DNA of 59,843 bases from DATJIG01 sp050260515. GTDB lineage: Bacteria > Pseudomonadota > Alphaproteobacteria > SMXQ01. Position 1 is the first letter of the stretch, and each line of letters starts with the position of its first letter. The notes under the pieces are model-generated. The model saw only the letters and a program-made list of their open reading frames with translations. It had not been told where the DNA came from and ran no database searches. The DNA is taken from NCBI GenBank assembly GCA_050260515.1, contig JBLNCI010000004.1, positions 1-59,843 of the forward strand. Reading direction: 5' to 3'. The position numbers were made by a program, and so were the translations under genes. Shown piece after piece: positions 47,007 to 53,275 of this stretch.

Positions 47007-47065
47007 CCGTTCCCCGATCCATCGCGCGCGGGCCGACGCACGACGTGCGCCGGCCCGCCGGCGCC

Positions 47066-47332
47066 TCAGCGCCAGTGACGATGGTCGTTGCGCCACCACT
47101 CCGAACGGTGGTGGCGGTGATAGTAGGACGGCGGACCGCTGCGATAGCTGAAGCTGTAGTAGGAGTACGGGCGATACACCGGAGCCGGGGCGGCGTAGTA
47201 CGGACCGTAATACGGGGCCGCGTACGTCGGCTGCGAGTACACCGGATACGGCTCGGCGACGCAGGCCGTGAGCGGAATCATCGCCAGACCTGCAAGCAGG
47301 ACCACACGTGCGAGGGTGGCTCTGCGGACCAT
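47066..47332 (-). CDS. Small Tyr/Pro-rich lipoprotein
   Basis: 88 residues: a signal region LARVVLLAGLAMIPLTAC with lipobox, then a mature part made of PAP and Tyr repeats (YPVYSQPTYAAPYYGPYY) and ending in a His/Arg/Trp-rich tail (YHRHHRSEWW). Composition resembles the exported protein at 49014-49427. Such proteins are common in alphaproteobacteria and have no defined role. GGAGACAG before the ATG. Confidence 0.68.
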   Translation of the reverse strand: MVRRATLARVVLLAGLAMIPLTACVAEPYPVYSQPTYAAPYYGPYYAAPAPVYRPYSYYSFSYRSGPPSYYHRHHRSEWWRNDHRHWR

Positions 47333-47542
47333 GGACTGTCTCCTCGGCGTCGCGTTGCGCGGCCGTGGCCGGCCGCCGCGTCGGCGCCGACGACGCGCTG
47401 GGCGCCGATGGTGCGTATTTACCCGGGCACGGTGGCCGGATTGCGACGGCGCAGCGCCGCAATGTGGCGGCGGAGCGGCTGGCTCCGCGACGGGCGTCGA
47501 GGACATCTGTCGACGGATGGACCGGCATGGCATAGTCGGTCG

Positions 47543-47722
47543 ATGCGACACCGCCCCGACCGCTACGACATCATCGGACTCGCGATCCTCGGATTCGTGG
47601 TCGCGCTGTTCGTCGCCCACGCCGTGCTGCCCCCGGCGCCGCCGCCCGAGGATGCGGAACCGCCGCTCGCCGCGCCCGGGATCGGAGGCCCCGCTCCGGG
47701 GATCGGCGGGATCGGGCGCTGA
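47543..47722 (+). CDS. Small single-helix membrane protein with Gly/Pro tail
   Basis: 59 residues: RYDIIGLAILGFVVALFVAHAVLPP forms one membrane helix, then a tail with a PxPP run and the tandem APGIGGPAPGIGGIG. ATG at 47543. No strong Shine-Dalgarno. Coding nature is supported by composition only. Convergent with the gene at 47731. Confidence 0.5.
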   Translation: MRHRPDRYDIIGLAILGFVVALFVAHAVLPPAPPPEDAEPPLAAPGIGGPAPGIGGIGR

Positions 47723-47730
47723 GCGACGTT

Positions 47731-47910
47731 TCAGCCCGGCTCCACGCTGCGCGGCACATGGTCGGCGAGCTTGGCGAGATCCTCGTAGGTGGCGGCGAGG
47801 CGCTCGAGATGGAAACGCAGAACGGTGTCACCGACGCCGGTCGCAATCTCGCGCACCGCCGCGGCGCGGCGGCGCCAATAACGTGGGTCGGGCACTTCCG
47901 GATCCGGCAT
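47731..47910 (-). CDS. Small helical conserved hypothetical protein
   Basis: 59 residues, MPDPEVPDPRYWRRRAAAVR and HLERLAATYEDLAKLADHV, the pattern of short alphaproteobacterial proteins often annotated hypothetical that begin with DPxxW and form two helices. GGAGGC before the ATG at 47910 fixes the start. Function unknown. Confidence 0.68.
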   Translation of the reverse strand: MPDPEVPDPRYWRRRAAAVREIATGVGDTVLRFHLERLAATYEDLAKLADHVPRSVEPG

Positions 47911-47970
47911 CGAAGCCTCCCTGGGGCGCCGAGCGGTAGCCAACCTGAAGAGGTAGTGTACGCCGATTCC

Positions 47971-48026
47971 GTTATGTCCGTTACACGACAATAACTTAGT
48001 TAGTTATCAAAAAATTAACCGATAAC
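47971..48026. promoter_or_regulatory. AT-rich operator-like palindromes
   Basis: An AT-rich island with nested inverted repeats: GTTAT (47971-47975) with ATAAC (47991-47995), ATAACT (47991-47996) with AGTTAT (48002-48007), and GTTATC (48003-48008) with GATAAC (48021-48026). It lies between divergent genes (47910 on the minus strand, 48111 on the plus strand) and is a likely regulator binding site or promoter. Confidence 0.45.
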
Positions 48027-48110
48027 ATGTTGGATTCGGGGCTATTCCGCGGCCGCTGCTTGCGTTCAAGGCACAGGGTCGCCAGCGGCCGGGCTGGACG
48101 GGAGGTGCCC

Positions 48111-48296
48111 ATGGGCTCCGATCATGCCGCGCGGCTTATCGCCGAGGCCGACAAATGCGCGGGCGACGCCGCCCGCATTCGTGCCTTCGCCAGGACCCTC
48201 GATCGCCCGCACGTCGTCGACGAGTTGCTCGTCGTCGCGGCGCGGCTCGAGGAGAGCTCGGTGAAACTGCGATCGCTCGCCGAGCAGATCCGCTGA
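48111..48296 (+). CDS. Small helical protein, tandem paralogue A
   Basis: 61 residues. RLIAEADKCAGDAARIRAFA followed by ELLVVAARLEESSVKLRSLA are two amphipathic helices with an invariant Cys. The protein is clearly paralogous to that at 48408-48590. GGAGGTG stands before the ATG. Unknown family. Confidence 0.72.
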   Translation: MGSDHAARLIAEADKCAGDAARIRAFARTLDRPHVVDELLVVAARLEESSVKLRSLAEQIR

Positions 48297-48407
48297 CGCA
48301 TTGACGGAAAATAAAGACCTGTCCGGGTAGCGTCGTGACGTTCGCGACGGTCCGGCGATGCCGGCCGCGCGTCGATCCATGACCACGTTCGGACCAGGAA
48401 GGTCGCG

Positions 48408-48590
48408 ATGACCGAGAATGCCAACCGCCTCATGGCCGAGGCCGACAAGTGCGCGGGCGACGCCGCCCGCATCCGCGGCTTCATCCGCATGATCCCGAAG
48501 GCCGCCGTCGCCGGCGAGCTGATGATGGTCGCCGCGCGGCTCGAGAGCAGCTCCGAGGAGCTGCGCCAGATCGCCGGTCGGATCCAGTAG
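48408..48590 (+). CDS. Small helical protein, tandem paralogue B
   Basis: 60 residues, shares MAEADKCAGDAARIRGF-like and VAARLESSSEELRQIA-like blocks with the preceding gene, including the single Cys. GGAAGG before the ATG. The pair looks like a local duplication. The function is unknown; charge pattern would suit a coiled-coil dimer. Confidence 0.74.
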   Translation: MTENANRLMAEADKCAGDAARIRGFIRMIPKAAVAGELMMVAARLESSSEELRQIAGRIQ

Positions 48591-48601
48591 CGCGAGCAGG
48601 C

Positions 48602-48787
48602 CTACAGCTTCCACTCGTGGCTGACGGCGGCCGACGATCCGCCGCTCAGATCGGTGTGGCAGTAGCAGCTTTCCGATCCCCGCTCGTGACGCAGCGCGGT
48701 GCAGGCGCCGAGCGCGAGCAGCGCGGCGACGACGACCGCCATCGCCCCGCACGAGTGCCACCTCACCGCACGACGCATCTCACGCAC
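48602..48787 (-). CDS. Small predicted lipoprotein
   Basis: 61 residues: AMAVVVAALLALGAC ends in a lipobox, then TALRHERGSESCYCHTDLSGGSSA, with a CYC pair. GTG at 48787 fits a GGAGGAGGG site; ATG at 48778 is the alternative. Unknown function. Confidence 0.58.
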   Translation of the reverse strand: MREMRRAVRWHSCGAMAVVVAALLALGACTALRHERGSESCYCHTDLSGGSSAAVSHEWKL

Positions 48788-48903
48788 GCATCCCTCCTCC
48801 GCCCGGCTGCGGCGGGCGATTGCATGTCGCGTAGCTGGTCACGCACCGCGCCGCGGTCAAGATCACCAACTCCGCGGCGCGATCGGCGTTCCTCGAAGCG
48901 AAA

Positions 48904-48937
48904 CGGCGCCTCTCTTTGGAGAGGCGCCGTTTTTTTG
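48904..48937 (+). terminator. Intrinsic terminator, 12-bp stem and T7
   Basis: ACGGCGCCTCTC (48904-48915), loop TTTG, GAGAGGCGCCGT (48920-48931), then seven T. It would stop plus-strand transcription from the small paralogue pair. Read the other way the hairpin is followed only by TTTCGC, so it could also end the minus-strand gene at 49014 less efficiently. Confidence 0.85.
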
Positions 48938-49013
48938 ACGGAGCGCGCTGCGGTCGAGGGCGACGGCGTTTCGACGATCGCCCGATTTGAGCGCGGTGCT
49001 TGCGCGAGACCGG

Positions 49014-49427
49014 CTAGCGATGGCCGTGGCCGCGATCCCAGCCCTCGTGACGGCCGCGGTCGTGGTCACGATCCCAATGCGCGTGCTCGCGGCGATCGTT
49101 GCCGCCGAAGCTGAACATGAACGACAGGCCTTCGTAGACCGGCTCCGGACGGTAGTACGCGGGCGCCGGGGCGTAGACCACGCGCGGCGGCGGCGCGGGG
49201 ACGTAGTAGGTCGGCGCCGGGGCGTAGTAGACGGGCGCGGGCGCCGCGTACACCGGCCCGCCGACGACCACCACGCCGCGCTCATGCGCCGACGCGTGGC
49301 TCGCCCACAGCAGCGCGGCGCCGACCAGCGCGCCGGTGGCGAGAGCGATGCGGACGAGCGTGCGACGTTCGACGGCGCCATTGGCGGCGGCGGTGCGGGC
49401 CTGACTGCGGACCATGTTGCGAACCAT
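49014..49427 (-). CDS. Exported Pro/Tyr-rich protein with His-rich tail
   Basis: 137 residues. A twin-basic leader and a hydrophobic segment (LVRIALATGALVGAALLWASHASA) precede repeated YAPAP units (GGPVYAAPAPVYYAPAPTYY) and a tail of His, Arg and Asp (HAHWDRDHDRGRHEGWDRG). The tail could bind metals. AGGAG before the ATG at 49427. A composition match to the lipoprotein at 47066. Function unknown. Confidence 0.7.
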   Translation of the reverse strand: MVRNMVRSQARTAAANGAVERRTLVRIALATGALVGAALLWASHASAHERGVVVVGGPVYAAPAPVYYAPAPTYYVPAPPPRVVYAPAPAYYRPEPVYEGLSFMFSFGGNDRREHAHWDRDHDRGRHEGWDRGHGHR

Positions 49428-49629
49428 GAGGTTCACTCCTGTGCTGTTGCGGGGGATCCCGCGTCGGCGGCGCTTCCTCGCACGGATCGAGGACGTCGTC
49501 GCCGATGAGTGAACGCTAGTCCCGGATGGTGGCGGGATTTGGCTGTCGCGCTGCCGCAATGTGGCATTCCGGGAACGAGCTGTCTGACCCCGCCGGGCGT
49601 CCCGCGCCGCCTCCGCGCTCTGCCGCCCC

Positions 49630-49743
49630 TGGGACACCTGAAACGGCGAATACCAGCGCCATTACAATGGCATCAGCAAAACTGTCCCACTGTCCCACAC
49701 TGGGAATCGGGGACCATTTGGGACACCTGGGACAGTTGGGACA
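49630..49743. repeat. Cluster of six TGGGACA heptamers
   Basis: TGGGACA occurs at 49630, 49719, 49728 and 49737 on the plus strand, and as TGTCCCA at 49683 and 49691. The last three plus copies are spaced exactly 9 bases apart, the two inverted ones 8. The inverted groups could pair into a hairpin. The layout resembles iterated protein-binding sites. Confidence 0.6.
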
Positions 49744-49796
49744 CTTTTGCACAGGGGCGCGGCGAGGGCGCGTGTGCGGCACGGTTCTCGCATTCA

Positions 49797-49920
49797 TCGT
49801 CATCCCTCGCCGAACGGCGAGGATCCACGAGTTCTTTTGCGGTCGCACAAAAAACTCGCGGATGGTCGGCCCCCCTCTTTTCAAACGGACCGCGCGCGGT
49901 CCTAAGGGCCGACCATGACG
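49797..49920. repeat. Composite palindromic intergenic repeat, copy 2
   Basis: An outer stem ATGGTCGGCCC (49862 onward) / GGGCCGACCAT (ending 49917) encloses an 8-bp perfect inner palindrome GGACCGCG/CGCGGTCC (49887-49902). Left of it is CCTCGCC/GGCGAGG (49804-49822). The same modules occur at 385-545. Confidence 0.72.
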
Positions 49921-50050
49921 TTGGATGGTGATGCGTCCGAGCATCGCCTGCGTGTCTCCCTGAATCGCCGAAGCCCGCTCCGGTGTGTGAGAGCGGAGCG
50001 GGCTGGTGGCGGCCGATGGGCTCGCGGGTGTGATCGCCTGCGCGCAAACG

Positions 50051-50082
50051 AAAAGCCCCCTCTCCGTTGGGAGAGAGGGCTT
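50051..50082 (-). terminator. Intrinsic terminator of the small exported protein gene
   Basis: On the minus strand AAGCCCTCTCTCC, loop CAAC, GGAGAGGGGGCTT then TTCGTTTG. It begins 22 bases after the stop codon at 50105. Confidence 0.75.
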
Positions 50083-50104
50083 CGCGACGCGTGCTGTGCG
50101 TGGG

Positions 50105-50299
50105 CTACTCGTCCTTGAACGGATCGTACGAGCTCGGCACCAGCGTATCGATCGAGGCGACGCTGGACGCGCCCGACGGCGTGATCCGCGCCGAGTCGGC
50201 CCAACTGTCCTGGGCGCGCGCCGAGACAGCGCCCATCACGCCGACGAAGGTGGCGAGCGTCGACAGAGCGATGATCTTCTTCACGAGGATCTTTTTCAT
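50105..50299 (-). CDS. Small exported protein
   Basis: 64 residues with a signal peptide (VKKIIALSTLATFVGVMGAVSARAQ, likely cut after ARA). The mature part of about 35 residues is Ser-rich (RITPSGASSVASIDTL) and ends SSYDPFKDE. AAAGGAAA precedes the ATG. The first residues are Lys-rich (MKKILVKK). No family recognised; a terminator follows. Confidence 0.75.
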   Translation of the reverse strand: MKKILVKKIIALSTLATFVGVMGAVSARAQDSWADSARITPSGASSVASIDTLVPSSYDPFKDE

Positions 50300-50793
50300 G
50301 GAGCGTTTCCTTTCCCAAATGGAACGACGCGAAGCGCGCCGCGTGCGGAGCCGACGTCGGCGACATGCCGACGACCCCGCCGCGCGGCGCGATGCGCCGC
50401 GCGAACCGTTTCACGCCGGAGTTAAGATTGCCCTGCGCATCACGCGCGACATGACGCGGTTACGGCGACACGTCTTATAGAGAAGCGCGTGCGACTACCG
50501 ATGCGATGCGCGAGGTGCGACCGCTCTTGTAGCGAAGGTCATACACCAGAGTGAAGACGGTTACGCGCGCGGCAGTCGGCGCGCGGCCATTCTTGTAGCC
50601 AACATGCGATAGCGGATCGCGCGCCCCCGCGCAGGGTGCGCTGCGTCGCCTCATGCTTGCAGGAATACCCTCGGGACGACAGCGCCAGCCGTCGCCGCAC
50701 CCCGCGACGGCGGAGGTTCCGCCGCGGGGTGCGTAAGCGCGATGCGGCGCCGGCGGCGCGCTCGCGGCAATGACGCGTGATGACGTTGCGCGG
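50300..50793. other. Gene-free stretch with a strong hairpin
   Basis: No credible reading frame. The most notable structure is a hairpin at 50696-50733: CGCACCCCGCG pairs with CGCGGGGTGCG around an inner GGCGGA-type stem. It lies 61 bases downstream of the Asn-rich protein gene (minus strand) and could end or protect that transcript, though no T-run follows. Confidence 0.5.
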
Positions 50794-51936
50794 TTACGCC
50801 GTGATGCTGACGCGGTCGTTGCTCCCGCCGCGCTTCTTGTTGTTGTCGTCGTGATGCACGCCGGCGGACGAGCGCGACGTGGGCTGCGGCTGCACCTCGA
50901 CGCTCGCCATCATCTTCTGCATCGCCGAGACGAGATGGAGGCGGAGCTGCTGCTTCTCGGCCTGCGGCGTCGCCACGCCGGCGTGCGCGAGGAGCGTCTG
51001 CGCGCTCTCCTTCGTCACCGTCGCCACCGTCGACGCCGGAGCCGACGCGCGTTCGGCCACCATGCGCGCGACGATCGCCGATCCGCCCTCGCTCGGCGCG
51101 GGCGCGACGGCCACGGGAGGAACGTCGACCGTGGTCGTATCGGTAGTGTCGACCGGGACCGGGGTCGGCGACGGGGTCGGATCGACGACGGGCGGCTCGC
51201 GCTTCTGCAAGCCGAGGGCGTTGCCATTGGGGTCGGGCACGTTGCCGTTCCCGACCGTGCCCGGGATCGGGTTGCTCAAGCCCGGCGCGCCGGCGGCGGC
51301 ATTCCCGTTGCCGTTGCCGTTGCCGTTGCCGTTACCGACGGCGTTCGCCGCGGCGACGACGGTGCCCGTCACGGTCGAAGCGACGTCCGACGCAGCGCCG
51401 GTAACGCCCGCCGCGACTCCGCCGCCATTGGCCTGCGACGCGGTGCCGTTGGCATTCGCGTTTGCGTTGCCGTTGGCATTTGCGTTCGCGTTTGCGTTGC
51501 CCTGGGAGGCGTTGCCCTGCGAAGCGTTTGCATTGCCGTTAGCGGCGCCGTTGTCGTTCGCCGACGGTGTCGCCGTCGAGGCGACATTGTCGAGCGTGCT
51601 GCTCGCCGCCACCGCGTTCTCGGCGGCGGTGTCCGCCGCTGCGTCGCTCTGCGACGGAAGGCCGGCCACCGTGCTGATCGCCGCGGCTGCGTTCTCGGCC
51701 GCCGTCGCGGTCGCCGCGTCCGAGGACGACGACGACACCTGCTGAAGGATCTGAACCGCCTGGGCGGCGACGGACTGCACGAAGCCGCTCCAGGTCGTCG
51801 AGCCGGTCGAGCCGTTCGAGCCGTTCGAGGATGCCCGGCTCGCGCTGCCGCTGTGCTGGGACTGGGAGGTCCGCCCGCCGTACGTGGCTCCGGCCCCCGA
51901 CTGCACTCCACCCGTCACTGACGAGATCGAAGACAT
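50794..51936 (-). CDS. Asn/Ala/Gly-rich low-complexity protein
   Basis: 380 residues with no signal peptide. The N-terminal 150 residues are Ser/Ala-rich with two near-repeats (DAATATAAENAAAAISTVAG and DAAADTAAENAVAASST). Residues about 140-225 are built of NGNANANANG-type units and a (NG)n run. A Pro/Thr linker (VDPTPSPTPVPVDTTDTT) leads to a folded-looking C-terminal third (TVTKESAQTLLAHAGVATPQ, LRLHLVSAMQKMMASV) with a HHDDNNKK basic tail. AGGAG before the ATG at 51936. Unknown family. Confidence 0.72.
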   Translation of the reverse strand: MSSISSVTGGVQSGAGATYGGRTSQSQHSGSASRASSNGSNGSTGSTTWSGFVQSVAAQAVQILQQVSSSSSDAATATAAENAAAAISTVAGLPSQSDAAADTAAENAVAASSTLDNVASTATPSANDNGAANGNANASQGNASQGNANANANANGNANANANGTASQANGGGVAAGVTGAASDVASTVTGTVVAAANAVGNGNGNGNGNGNAAAGAPGLSNPIPGTVGNGNVPDPNGNALGLQKREPPVVDPTPSPTPVPVDTTDTTTVDVPPVAVAPAPSEGGSAIVARMVAERASAPASTVATVTKESAQTLLAHAGVATPQAEKQQLRLHLVSAMQKMMASVEVQPQPTSRSSAGVHHDDNNKKRGGSNDRVSITA

Positions 51937-52221
51937 CGCACACTCCTGTAGAAGACGTCCTGACCCCTGAACGCTATCCAATTCGAGACGAGTTTTCCAC
52001 GAACAAATTGCTTATTTTTCAGTTATTTGATCAGTATTTGAACTGTATTTGATACGAAGTTTAGTCGAATGCGCTTCTAATTTTAGGGATCCGGGAAAGC
52101 TGTCGCCCGGCAACGCCTTGGCGTTGAGCGGCGGAGCGGCGACGCGCTAAGGTCGGGAGCGACGCGGCCGCGGGGGAGCGGCGGGCGTCTCCATAGGAGA
52201 GGCTTGGGGCGGAGGGGGAGC
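51937..52221. promoter_or_regulatory. AT-rich divergent promoter region
   Basis: Between divergent genes. Bases 51975-52085 are far richer in A and T than anything nearby and hold several TATTTGA-type words (TTATTTGATCAG, GTATTTGAACTG, GTATTTGATACG). This is the likely control region of the Asn-rich protein gene. The right half returns to high GC. Confidence 0.45.
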
Positions 52222-53166
52222 ATGCTTCGAGCGTCGGTCCGCGTCCTGATCGCACTTTCTTTACCGGTCGCGCTGGGGGCATCGAGCTGTCCGCCCCCCG
52301 CCCCCGACGTCATTGCCTCGAGCCTCGGGCCGGGGTGGAACTGCCTGGCGGCGCCGACCGCGTTCGACGGGCCGGGCTCGATCTTCCGGGTCGACCCGCG
52401 CGGCGCGAAGTACACCGTCGGCGACTACGGCGCGCGGGCGGGCATCGTCACCTCGCCGTTCGCGAACCTGACCGCGACGCAAACCGTGAAGGTGAACGCC
52501 GGCATCGTCGCGCAGATCCTGCGCATCGGGCTCGGCGTCAATGCGGGCGCGCACCGCGACTACACGGTGACCCAGACCTTCGGCGGCGCGAAGGCCCTCA
52601 ACACAACGGACGACGGCGTCCAGCAGATCCTCGACGACTTCGCCAAGCGCCGCGACATCCGCGCCAACAACCGCTACTACCTGGTGCGCGGCGCGGTCGC
52701 GGCGACGCGCGTCACCTACGACTTCGACAGCGACATCGCGGCGGACTTCGGCGCCGACGTCGCGATCAAGGTCGCCCATGTCACGCCGAGTGCGACCTAC
52801 AGCAATCGCGAGGGCTTCCGCTACGACTCGAGCTTCGAGCCGCCGGTCTACACCTGCGTGCTGGCGGAGGAACTGTCGCCGGAGACGCGCACGGCTCTCA
52901 CGGGTGCCGCGCCGGCGTCGCCGGAGCCTGCGGCGCGGCCAGCGGCGGATTCGGACGGCGGATTTGTGATGACCTCGCACACCGAGAGCCCGGCGGCGGC
53001 ATCGCGGCCGACGGCGGCGCCGAACGGGCGCGATCACGCGGTCTACACCAGCACCACGGCACCGCCACCGCCGCCGGCGACGGTGTCAGATGCGCCGACT
53101 CGCGCCGAGACGCCGTTTCACGACGACAAGGTGCTGTTCAGGAGCGTGGGGGGACGCGAAGAGTGA
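52222..53166 (+). CDS. Exported hypothetical protein
   Basis: 314 residues. A signal segment (VRVLIALSLPVALGASSCPPP) with a loose lipobox is followed by a folded domain of about 200 residues (GPGSIFRVDPRGAKYTVGDY, KVNAGIVAQILRIGLGVNA, RANNRYYLVRGAVAATRVTY), then a disordered Pro/Ala/Thr-rich tail. ATG at 52222 follows GGAGGGGGAG. No known family recognised. It is the last native gene before the Detocs island. Confidence 0.68.
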   Translation: MLRASVRVLIALSLPVALGASSCPPPAPDVIASSLGPGWNCLAAPTAFDGPGSIFRVDPRGAKYTVGDYGARAGIVTSPFANLTATQTVKVNAGIVAQILRIGLGVNAGAHRDYTVTQTFGGAKALNTTDDGVQQILDDFAKRRDIRANNRYYLVRGAVAATRVTYDFDSDIAADFGADVAIKVAHVTPSATYSNREGFRYDSSFEPPVYTCVLAEELSPETRTALTGAAPASPEPAARPAADSDGGFVMTSHTESPAAASRPTAAPNGRDHAVYTSTTAPPPPPATVSDAPTRAETPFHDDKVLFRSVGGREE

Positions 53167-53275
53167 GGCTATGCCCAGCACCGCCGCACTGCTGCGGCAC
53201 CCGACAGCTGCTGCGTATAACTGAGGCGCTTCACGTACACCCGGACGCGGACCAGTAGTGCAGAGCAGGACGAAC

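Larger units (their letters stand above)
49428..50104. other. Gene-free stretch holding repeats
   Basis: No frame here has a ribosome binding site or credible composition. The stretch carries a cluster of TGGGACA heptamers (49630-49743), a copy of the palindromic repeat family (49797-49920) and, at its right end, the terminator of the small exported protein gene. Confidence 0.6.

Noticed and set aside
42114..47528. A 1804-residue open frame on the minus strand
   Set aside because: It lies wholly antisense to the CPA2 antiporter and hybrid kinase genes, whose domains are unmistakable. Its translation is rich in Arg, His, Gln, Glu and Ala with no motif, the usual shadow of GC-rich coding DNA.
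49630..49743. Possible CRISPR or origin iterons
   Set aside because: Heptamers are too short and too close for CRISPR, and no replication gene or DnaA box cluster is near. Kept only as an unexplained repeat.
50472..50600. Three TCTTRTAG words in the gene-free stretch
   Set aside because: Irregular spacing and no associated -35 or gene start; short words like this are expected by chance.
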